Of a DNA stretch of 5,468 bases, positions 1 through 4,712 are shown one piece after another (within the stretch, counting starts at the first letter, position 1; the number at the start of each line of letters is the position of its first letter). Position numbers and translations under genes: made by a program. Below the pieces are notes generated by a model. That model made no database searches. It was not told where the DNA came from and saw nothing but the letters and a program-made list of their open reading frames with translations. Origin of the DNA: an uncultured Oscillospiraceae bacterium (GTDB taxonomy: Bacteria; Bacillota; Clostridia; Oscillospirales; Acutalibacteraceae); NCBI GenBank assembly GCA_902478455.1, contig CABSLJ010000165.1:1-5468 (forward strand), written 5' to 3'.

Positions 1-80
1 TAAGCAGGTCTTATTCGCTTCCCTTAATCTGTAACACATCATTGACAAACCTACACCGATTCGGATTGGATGAAGTCCCC

Positions 81-551
81 CTAAACCGCTTCCGCGGCCG
101 GGAAAAAACGCAACCGGACAAGCCGCTCCGGCACCCCCGTCAGCCGGGAGATGTCCTCCGCCGTGGCCGATTCGTAGGAAAGGCTCCAAAGGGAATCGGT
201 GTCGTACAGCAGCACGCAGGCGGCAAAATAGTCGGCCTGCTGCTCCAGACGCGCCACACAGAGATTGGTCCGGTTGAGCAGTTCAACGGAATTGGTGCCG
301 GGGTGCAGGAAGATATGCCCCAGCTCATGGGCGCACACAGCCCGGCTCTCGGCCGCTGGCAGTCCGGCGGAGAGAACAATCACGCGGTTGTGCGGCAGCT
401 CCAGGGAAAAGCCGCGCACGCTTTCCGGCAGGTCCTGCGTCAGCAGCCCAATGCCGAGCCTCTCGCACAGCTCGAAGGGGCAGCAGGTCCCCTCCTGCGC
501 GACCAGCTCGTCCACGGTCTGCTCAATCGCTTTTTTTCTCTCGCTTGTCAT
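81..551 (-). CDS. ImmA/IrrE-family zinc metallopeptidase
   Basis: A 156-aa protein with the zinc-peptidase signature HELGH at residues 75-79, where H75 and H79 are expected zinc ligands and E76 the catalytic base. About 25 residues later comes a RLEQQADYFAACVLL segment (101-115) that matches the family's E-x-x-A-x-x-F-A helix and probably supplies the third ligand, E103. Length and layout fit ImmA of ICEBs1 and the peptidase part of IrrE. Known members cut XRE-family repressors within their C-terminal part and so relieve repression, for example ImmA on ImmR and IrrE on DdrO. The start ATG directly follows the TAG stop of the XRE gene with no gap and no strong ribosome binding site, so translation is probably coupled to it. 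That neighbour is the obvious substrate; this is inferred from context. The signal that activates the protease cannot be read from the sequence. No signal peptide or membrane segment is seen, so it should be cytoplasmic. Confidence 0.9.
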   Translation of the reverse strand: MTSERKKAIEQTVDELVAQEGTCCPFELCERLGIGLLTQDLPESVRGFSLELPHNRVIVLSAGLPAAESRAVCAHELGHIFLHPGTNSVELLNRTNLCVARLEQQADYFAACVLLYDTDSLWSLSYESATAEDISRLTGVPERLVRLRFFPAAEAV

Positions 552-941
552 CTATTCGCGTCTTCTTTCCTTTTGATTGACGTCCGGAATGGCCACGGCG
601 GCCGCCACCCGGATGGCCGCGACGATTTTTTCCCGGTCGGCTTCGCTCAGAGGCTGACCGTTGAACATCAGGCCCTGCTGCTCCTCCAGAATCTCCGTGA
701 ATTCGTCGATCACTTCGCCGATGTCCCGGACGGCCCCGCGCTCTTCGGGCGCGAGGCCCAGAAGACAGTCGGTGCTGACGCCGAACACGGTCTTCAGTTT
801 GGCGAGCATGGCGTTGTCCGGTTCTCTGCGGCCCTGCTCATACATTCCCACGGCGGAGGCGGAGATCCCCAGCCGGTCGGCGAGCTGGGACTGGGTCATC
901 CCGCGCGCGGTTCTCAGAGCCCGGAGCTTTTCTCCCAACAT
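552..941 (-). CDS. XRE-family helix-turn-helix repressor (ImmR/DdrO-like organisation)
   Basis: A 129-aa protein. Residues 1-62 form a Cro/C1-type HTH; MTQSQLADRLGISASAVGMY at 15-34 holds helices 2 and 3, followed by the usual EQGRREP turn. Residues about 70-118 are predicted helical (DIGEVIDEFTEILEEQQ, then LMFNGQPLSEADREKI) and resemble the C-terminal dimerisation region of Clostridia repressors paired with ImmA peptidases. The size is close to that of ImmR and DdrO. I chose the ATG at 941: it has AGAAAGGT about 9 nt upstream, and the alternative upstream start at 1124 would put the promoter -10 and -35 boxes inside the coding sequence and add residues unlike the family. A dyad lies within the spacer of its own promoter, which suggests autorepression. 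A second copy of the dyad lies before the divergent operon, which it probably also represses. The stop codon abuts the peptidase start. The family is sure; targets are inferred. Confidence 0.9.
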   Translation of the reverse strand: MLGEKLRALRTARGMTQSQLADRLGISASAVGMYEQGRREPDNAMLAKLKTVFGVSTDCLLGLAPEERGAVRDIGEVIDEFTEILEEQQGLMFNGQPLSEADREKIVAAIRVAAAVAIPDVNQKERRRE

Positions 942-969
942 AAACAAACGACCTTTCTGCTGTAAAATG

Positions 970-1009
970 GCGAAAACTCCGCTCTGCCGCCCCGGCGGAA
1001 AGTTCTCGC
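970..1009 (-). promoter_or_regulatory. Hairpin in the 5' leader of the XRE mRNA
   Basis: In the minus-strand RNA, GCGAGAACU (from 1009-1001) pairs along all nine positions with AGUUUUCGC (978-970), using one G-U wobble, and the inner CCGC/GCGG adds four more pairs after a 2-nt bulge. The same region on the plus strand would carry an A-C mismatch, which favours a structure in the minus RNA. It lies between the predicted start of transcription and the ribosome binding site. There is no U-run directly after it, so it is not a simple terminator. Confidence 0.45.
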
Positions 1010-1050
1010 CTGCGTACGACGTTTCCCAATCTGCTTGATGGAATGATCGA

Positions 1051-1079
1051 ATTATAACACACAAGATGTGTAATTTCAA
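1051..1079 (-). promoter_or_regulatory. Sigma-A-type promoter of the XRE-ImmA operon
   Basis: Reading the minus strand, a -35 box TTGAAA (1074-1079) and a perfect -10 box TATAAT (1051-1056) are separated by exactly 17 bp (1057-1073). The predicted start of transcription is near 1044, giving a leader of about 100 nt before the XRE ATG at 941. The spacer holds the operator-like dyad described separately. Confidence 0.85.
1058..1072. promoter_or_regulatory. Operator-like dyad O1 in the XRE promoter spacer
   Basis: The inverted repeat ACACA-N3-TGTGT (1059-1071) is centred at 1065, between the -35 and -10 boxes of the XRE promoter, so a bound repressor would block RNA polymerase. On the plus strand the wider element reads ACAC-N3-ATGTGTAATTT (1059-1076) and is repeated at 1256-1273. 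XRE binding is inferred from position and from the pairing of the two copies. Confidence 0.75.
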
Positions 1080-1088
1080 GTCCATCCA

Positions 1089-1147
1089 TGGACAGCGGCG
1101 GTCGCTGTCCAAAAATTGGGACAACGAAGGCCGTTGTCCATGAATTG
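1089..1147. repeat. Two tandem 29-bp palindromic units between the divergent promoters
   Basis: Unit 1 (1090-1118) and unit 2 (1119-1147) agree at 22 of 29 positions. Each begins with a perfect dyad of the form GGACARCG-N5-CGYTGTCC (1090-1110 and 1119-1139), followed by TGTCCA-N2-AATTG spacing. Within the arms, the only difference is G to A in the left arm matched by C to T in the right arm, so the symmetry is kept. A partial half-site GTCCAT precedes unit 1 at 1080-1085. This looks like a pair of binding sites for a dimeric protein, or a pair of RNA hairpins. The binding factor is unknown. Confidence 0.7.
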
Positions 1148-1149
1148 GC

Positions 1150-1178
1150 TTGCCTTTTTTTCCTCAAAAGGCTAATAT
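1150..1178 (+). promoter_or_regulatory. Candidate promoter for the sigma-like operon
   Basis: TTGCCT (1150-1155) and TAATAT (1173-1178) are separated by 17 bp, and each box matches consensus at 4 of 6 positions. It would start transcription near 1185 and give a leader of about 100 nt containing O2 near its 3' end. The spacer is itself an inverted repeat, GCCTTTT-N7-AAAAGGC (1152-1172). A rival promoter CTGACA-16 bp-TGTAAT (1244-1271) has better boxes but would start transcription inside the ribosome binding site. Confidence 0.4.
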
Positions 1179-1254
1179 GGAAGTACGGACAGGGGAGCGT
1201 CTGCGAATCACAAGGGGGGAGTCTCTCTGACACGTTTCTCCTACTGACAGCATC

Positions 1255-1269
1255 TACACGAAATGTGTA
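1255..1269. promoter_or_regulatory. Operator-like dyad O2 upstream of the sigma-like operon
   Basis: A perfect inverted repeat TACAC-N5-GTGTA centred at 1262. The surrounding element ACAC-N3-ATGTGTAATTT (1256-1273) matches O1 at 16 of 18 positions and in the same orientation, 197 bp away. It ends just before the GGAGGGG ribosome binding site of the 76-aa gene. It could block initiation if it overlaps the promoter, or act as a roadblock if transcription starts further upstream. Confidence 0.7.
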
Positions 1270-1285
1270 ATTTGGAGGGGATCGT

Positions 1286-1516
1286 ATGGATTACCTGAAG
1301 TGGTCGAGGGAGTATCTCGACGAATCGGAACGCATCCGCCGGCGCATCGCGGGACTCAAGGAGGCCAGCGTCGGGGCGGACAACGAAACCAGAGAGAACC
1401 TGCTTTACAGAATCAACCTTCTGTACGGCATGTATCTCGAGCTCAGGCAGGTGGGAAAGCACCTGGAGGCCTGTGAAGGGAGGAAGCGGAATGGCCGGCA
1501 GAAGATTGAGTCTTGA
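1286..1516 (+). CDS. Small helical protein of unknown function, first gene of the sigma-like operon
   Basis: A 76-aa charged protein starting at an ATG with a strong GGAGGGG ribosome binding site 5 nt upstream (1274-1280). It is rich in Arg, Glu and Leu and appears almost wholly alpha-helical. Residues about 3-27 and 34-63 could form two antiparallel helices or a short coiled coil (the second contains RENLLYRINLLYGMYLELRQ), with a basic tail RKRNGRQK. There is no signal peptide, membrane segment or catalytic motif. I do not recognise a function. From memory, similar small proteins occur before sigma-like genes in Clostridia, but that is recollection and not a search result. Its 3' end overlaps the next gene by 26 bp, so the two are probably cotranscribed and translationally coupled. 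Possible roles are a partner or regulator of the sigma-like protein. The operator-like dyad at 1255-1269 lies just ahead of its ribosome binding site. Confidence 0.75.
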   Translation: MDYLKWSREYLDESERIRRRIAGLKEASVGADNETRENLLYRINLLYGMYLELRQVGKHLEACEGRKRNGRQKIES

Positions 1517-1847
1517 CGATTTCACGGAGTCCCTTGCGGGGCTCTCCCGCTATCAGGAGGAACTGTACGGAGGAGCCGACCAGGAGCGCAGTCGGATGCT
1601 GCGCACCCTCAAAACGGCGCTGAAGCAGGAGCTGACCCCCCGTCAGCTCGAGTGCGTGCGGCTGTACTATTTTGAACGCAAGAAGATTGTCGACGTGGCG
1701 GAGGAGCTGGGGATCGATATTTCCACCACCTCCCGGCACCTCAAGAAGGCGCGCGCCCGCGTGGGGAGAATTCTCGAATACGTCTACCCGTCACTGGGCG
1801 AACGCAAGGAGGATTCCTCCCAAAAACAAAACCGGATTCCCTTTTGA
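1491..1847 (+). CDS. Sigma-70 region 4-like HTH protein (orphan sigma-like transcription factor)
   Basis: A 118-aa protein whose residues about 48-97 match sigma-70 region 4 and related response HTH domains. LTPRQLECVRLYYFE (48-62) is the classic lead-in, followed by KKIVDVAEELGIDISTTSRH (64-83) with the recognition helix, and then KKARARVGRILEYV. There is no room for regions 2 or 3, so it cannot be a complete sigma factor. It could act as a region-4-type activator like phage late-gene or positive-control factors, or as a DNA-binding regulator. Residues 1-45 are helical and could bind a partner. The start at ATG 1491 has an AAGGGAGG ribosome binding site 7 nt upstream (1476-1483); an in-frame GTG at 1473 lacks one. 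It overlaps the upstream 76-aa gene by 26 bp. Divergence from the XRE/ImmA pair suggests that it is the regulated output of that switch. Its own targets are unknown. Confidence 0.85.
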   Translation: MAGRRLSLDDFTESLAGLSRYQEELYGGADQERSRMLRTLKTALKQELTPRQLECVRLYYFERKKIVDVAEELGIDISTTSRHLKKARARVGRILEYVYPSLGERKEDSSQKQNRIPF

Positions 1848-1866
1848 ACGGACGGAGAGCGTCCGT
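1848..1866. repeat. Short inverted repeat after the sigma-like gene
   Basis: Arms ACGGACG and CGTCCGT (1848-1854 and 1860-1866) surround a 5-nt loop and start at the base after the stop codon. There is no T-run afterwards. It may stabilise the mRNA 3' end or add to the termination signal that follows. Confidence 0.45.
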
Positions 1867-1900
1867 CCGGCTGGGAAATCCGGTTCGATTCCAAACGTCT

Positions 1901-1943
1901 GAGGCGGCCGAAAAGCGGCGTTTTCCGGCCGCCCCGCCTCTTT
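1901..1943. terminator. Probable terminator between the convergent sigma-like gene and cysK
   Basis: A GC-rich hairpin with arms GGCGGCCG (1903-1910) and CGGCCGCC (1926-1933), extended inside by AAAA/TTTT around a GCGGCG loop with one bulged base. An alternative outer pairing, GAGGCGG (1901-1907) with CCGCCTC (1934-1940), is followed by TTTCT on the plus strand. The T-tract is short, so efficiency is uncertain. Its position between two converging genes suggests two-way termination. Confidence 0.5.
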
Positions 1944-2879
1944 CTAACCCCGCTGGAAGAGAGCGGTGGAGAGATAGCGCTCGCCCGTGTCCGGCAGAAG
2001 AACCACAATCCGCTTGCCGGCGTTTTCCTTCCGGCGGGCGAGTACGGTTGCGCCGTGGAGCGCGGCGCCCGAGGAAATGCCCACGAGCAGACCCTCCAGG
2101 GAGGCGGCGCTGCGGGAGGCGGTGAAGGCGTCTTCGGTGGTGACCTTCAGGATTTCGTCCACCACGGAAGCGTCGTAAGTGTCCGGCACAAAGCCCGCGC
2201 CGATGCCCTGGAGCTTGTGCGGTCCGGGCTTGCCGCCCGAGAGAACGGGGGAGTCGGCAGGCTCCACAGCCACAATCTGAACGGCGGGATTTTTCTCCTT
2301 GAGAGCCGCGCCCACGCCGCTGACCGTGCCGCCCGTGCCCGCGCCGGCTACGAAAATATCCACGCGGCCGTCGGCGTCCCGCCAGATTTCCTGCCCGGTC
2401 GTCCGCTTATGCACGGCCGGATTGGCGGGGTTTTCAAACTGCCGGGGAATGAAATAGCCCGGCTTGCCGTCCGCGAGCTCCTCGGCCTTGCGGATGGCGC
2501 CCTGCATGCCCTGCGCGCCGGGAGTCAAAAGCACCTGCGCGCCGAGCGCCTGCAGCAGACTGCGCCGCTCGACGCTCATGGTGTCCGGCATGGTGAGGAT
2601 GACCTTGTAGCCCCGGGAAGCGCCCACAAAGGCGAGTCCCACACCGGTGTTGCCGCTCGTCGGTTCAACGATGGTGTACCCGGGCTTTAAAAGACCCTTT
2701 TCCTCGGCGTCGAGAATCATGGCGAAGGCCACGCGGTCCTTGACGCTGCCCGCCGGGTTGAAATACTCAAGCTTGGCGACGATTTCTGCGTCCAGCTTTT
2801 CAGCGGCGCGGTAGTTTTCAAGGGAAAGCAAAGGGGTGTTGCCGATCAGTTCGGTCAGGCTTTGTGCGATTTTTTCCAT
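1944..2879 (-). CDS. cysK: Cysteine synthase A (O-acetylserine sulfhydrylase)
   Basis: A 311-aa PLP enzyme of fold type II that makes L-cysteine from O-acetylserine and sulfide in the cytoplasm. Visible motifs, in order: LIGNTPLL (11-18) near the N terminus; NPAGSVKDR (41-49) with K47 as the PLP Schiff-base lysine; the substrate loop TSGNTG (74-79); QFENPANPAVH (147-157); the phosphate-binding glycine loop GTGGT (181-185); GISSGAA (267-273), whose serine contacts the pyridine nitrogen; and the C-terminal DTGERYLST (297-305). Length matches CysK (about 305-320 aa), and there is no C-terminal regulatory extension as in cystathionine beta-synthase. The start ATG has an AGGAGGT ribosome binding site (2887-2893). 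The gene seems monocistronic, with its own promoter upstream and a hairpin region at its 3' end. CysK versus the CysM isoform cannot be fully settled by eye, but the motifs favour CysK. Confidence 0.95.
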   Translation of the reverse strand: MEKIAQSLTELIGNTPLLSLENYRAAEKLDAEIVAKLEYFNPAGSVKDRVAFAMILDAEEKGLLKPGYTIVEPTSGNTGVGLAFVGASRGYKVILTMPDTMSVERRSLLQALGAQVLLTPGAQGMQGAIRKAEELADGKPGYFIPRQFENPANPAVHKRTTGQEIWRDADGRVDIFVAGAGTGGTVSGVGAALKEKNPAVQIVAVEPADSPVLSGGKPGPHKLQGIGAGFVPDTYDASVVDEILKVTTEDAFTASRSAASLEGLLVGISSGAALHGATVLARRKENAGKRIVVLLPDTGERYLSTALFQRG

Positions 2880-2934
2880 TAAAAAGACCTCCTAAAATCA
2901 ATTCATTAAAATCATATCGGATTACTATAAATTA

Positions 2935-2963
2935 ATCATAATCCCAACTGCGGAAAAAGTCAA
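2935..2963 (-). promoter_or_regulatory. Sigma-A-type promoter of cysK
   Basis: On the minus strand TTGACT (2958-2963) and TATGAT (2935-2940), each 5 of 6 to consensus, are separated by 17 bp. The predicted start of transcription is near 2928, leaving a leader of about 50 nt before the cysK ATG, too short for a T-box or SAM riboswitch. A dyad GGATTA-N14-TAATCC (2919-2944) overlaps the -10 box and start site and could be an operator. Confidence 0.75.
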
Positions 2964-3100
2964 GCGCTTCCTTGCCATCGCTTCTGTTTTTCATGAGCCC
3001 CCTCGCCTGGGGACAATGGACGGCGGCTGAACGTGTGGAGCGGTCGATGCTGGGAGAAAAGCGGCGCGACTTTTCCAGTTTCCGTCCGGTCGATGCCTTT

Positions 3101-3136
3101 ATAAAAAAGAAGCGCCGGAGGAATTCCGGCGCTTCT
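3101..3136 (-). terminator. Rho-independent terminator after galT
   Basis: A perfect 12-bp stem with arms AGAAGCGCCGGA (3108-3119) and TCCGGCGCTTCT (3125-3136) and a 5-nt loop. Read on the minus strand, it is followed by TTTTTTAT. It lies 15 nt past the galT stop and closes the beta-helix/galT transcript. Confidence 0.93.
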
Positions 3137-3150
3137 GTGCTGTGAAAGAA

Positions 3151-4674
3151 TCAGAGGGCCTCTCCGCCAAAGGCGGCGATGAACCGCCGGAAGGCGGCCT
3201 TGCCCGCCTCGTCGTTTTTGTAAACGCCGGCGTTTTCCAGAATCTGCGTGAAAATCCTGCCGATGTCCGCCTGGAGCGCCGCGCGGACTTCCTCCTTGGG
3301 GAGCGCACGGGCCTTGAGGGTTTCGTACCATTCGGCGTGCTTTTTCATATCCTCGCGGGAGAAGACCTCCTCCTCGCTTTGCCCGCCCGTCAGGCAGTCC
3401 TCCAGGAGCTTCAATTCGGTCTTGAGGCGCGCGGGCAGGATGGCCAGCCCCATCACCTCAATCAGGCCGATGTTCTCCTTCTTGATGTGGTGGTATTCGG
3501 CGTGCGGGTGGAAGAGCCCGAGCGGATGTTCCGCGGTGGTGCGGTTGTTGCGCAGCACGAGGTCGAGCTCGAATTTGCCGTCGCGGATGCGGCTGATGGG
3601 GGTGATGGTGTTGTGCGGCGTTTCGCCGGTAAAGGCGAGGATATCGGCCGCTGGGTCGGAATAGCTCCGCCAGAAGGTCAAAATGCGGTCGGCCAGCTCG
3701 CACAGGCGGGAGGCCGCCTCCGATTTCAACCGCAGCACCGACATGGGCCAGTGCAGAATCCCCGCGTCGACGTCCTCAAACCCGGGGAAGCGCACCCGCT
3801 CCCGCACCCTTGCCTTGGCCATGGGCAGCTCGTAGTGTCCGCCCTGGAAATGGTCGTGCGAGAGGATCGAGCCGCCCACAATGGGCAGGTCGGCGTTCGA
3901 GCCGGCGAAATAGTGGGGGAACTGCGCCACAAATTCCAAAAGCTTACCCATCGATTCCTTGGAAACGGTCATGGGGATGTGCCTGGCGTTGAGCAAAATG
4001 CAGTGCTCGTTGTAATAGACATAGGGAGAATACTGCAAAAACCATTCCTCTGCGCCCAGAGAGAGCCGGATCAGACGGTGATTGCCGCGCGCAGCTTTGG
4101 ACGCGTCCCCGCGGAAGCCCTCGTTTTCCCGGCAGAGGGCGCACTTGGGATAGCCGCTCTGGGGGGCTGAGCGCGCCGCGGCGATGGCCCTGGGGTCCTT
4201 CTCCGGCTTGCTCAGATTGATGGTGACGACCATTTCGCCGTAGGGGGAGGAATAGGTCCATTTTTCATCCTTGTCGATGCGGTCGACCCGGATGTAGTTG
4301 CTTTTGCGGCTGAGGGTGTAGTAATAGTCGGTCGCCGCCTCCGGCCCGTCGGTGCGCAGCAGCTCGTAAAAGCGGGCGTTTACCTGGGAGGGCCAGGGGG
4401 TCATGCAGGCCATGAGTTCGGTGTCGAGCTGGTCGCGGGCGTCTATCGTGTTCGGCTCCAGACGTCCGGTTTCGGCCGCCCAGTCGAGGATGTTCTGTAA
4501 AATTGGCGCGGGGGTGGGCAGCTGCTCCGCCGGGACCTCCTCGCGGGAGAAATCGCCCAGGCCGAGGGTGGAAAGCAACCGATTGAGCACATAGTGGCGG
4601 TCGGCCTCCTCGATCAGGCCGCTGTCGATCCCATATTGCGCCAAACGGCACAGTTCTAAGCTGATGGAACCCAT
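3151..4674 (-). CDS. galT: UDP-glucose--hexose-1-phosphate uridylyltransferase, class II
   Basis: A 507-aa cytoplasmic Leloir-pathway enzyme that exchanges UMP between UDP-glucose and galactose-1-phosphate. Length (about 490-510 aa) and sequence are those of the Firmicutes class II family, not the ~350-aa class I type. Diagnostic segments are the N-terminal ILDWAAETG with MTPWPSQVN (91-99), YSSPYGEMVVTINLSKPEKD (141-160), NEHCILLNARHIPM (222-235), the active-site region SILSHDHFQGGHYELPM (269-285) with H273/H275, and FHPHAEYHHIKKENIGLIEV (388-407). C179 and C181 form a CALC pair of unknown significance. The start ATG has AGAAAGGAAG about 8 nt upstream. It lies 38 bp downstream of the beta-helix gene on the same strand, with no terminator between them, so the two are probably one transcript. 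A strong terminator follows its stop. galK and galE are not in the window. Confidence 0.95.
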   Translation of the reverse strand: MGSISLELCRLAQYGIDSGLIEEADRHYVLNRLLSTLGLGDFSREEVPAEQLPTPAPILQNILDWAAETGRLEPNTIDARDQLDTELMACMTPWPSQVNARFYELLRTDGPEAATDYYYTLSRKSNYIRVDRIDKDEKWTYSSPYGEMVVTINLSKPEKDPRAIAAARSAPQSGYPKCALCRENEGFRGDASKAARGNHRLIRLSLGAEEWFLQYSPYVYYNEHCILLNARHIPMTVSKESMGKLLEFVAQFPHYFAGSNADLPIVGGSILSHDHFQGGHYELPMAKARVRERVRFPGFEDVDAGILHWPMSVLRLKSEAASRLCELADRILTFWRSYSDPAADILAFTGETPHNTITPISRIRDGKFELDLVLRNNRTTAEHPLGLFHPHAEYHHIKKENIGLIEVMGLAILPARLKTELKLLEDCLTGGQSEEEVFSREDMKKHAEWYETLKARALPKEEVRAALQADIGRIFTQILENAGVYKNDEAGKAAFRRFIAAFGGEAL

Positions 4675-4712
4675 ATCCTACTTCCTTTCTGGGTTGATTG
4701 ACGGCCGCGTGT

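Noticed and set aside
11..52. ACACATC and TTGTCA near the left end as a third XRE operator or a minus-strand promoter
   Set aside because: Only one half-site resembles the operators and no -10 box is found at a suitable spacing.
42..965. Long plus-strand reading frame of 307 codons
   Set aside because: It runs antisense to the well-supported XRE and ImmA/IrrE genes, has no recognisable domain or ribosome binding site, and is the expected open antisense frame in GC-rich DNA.
942..1124. N-terminal extension of the XRE protein to an upstream ATG
   Set aside because: It would place the perfect TATAAT and the TTGAAA box inside the gene, and the extra 61 residues do not look like part of the family.
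1876..1895. tRNA-like T-loop GGTTCGATTCC, suggesting a tRNA gene end or attachment site
   Set aside because: The flanking bases do not form a 5-bp T stem, no acceptor stem or anticodon arm is found nearby, and no duplicate copy is seen in the window.
2055..2690. Plus-strand reading frame of 211 codons
   Set aside because: It is antisense to cysK and is a shadow of its codon structure.
2960..3331. Minus-strand reading frame of 123 codons after galT
   Set aside because: It overlaps the galT 3' end in another frame and crosses the strong galT terminator; the composition is Arg/Pro/Gly-rich, as in non-coding frames.
3142..4170. Plus-strand reading frame of 342 codons
   Set aside because: It is antisense to galT, begins in the terminator region, and its low-complexity translation matches nothing I recognise.
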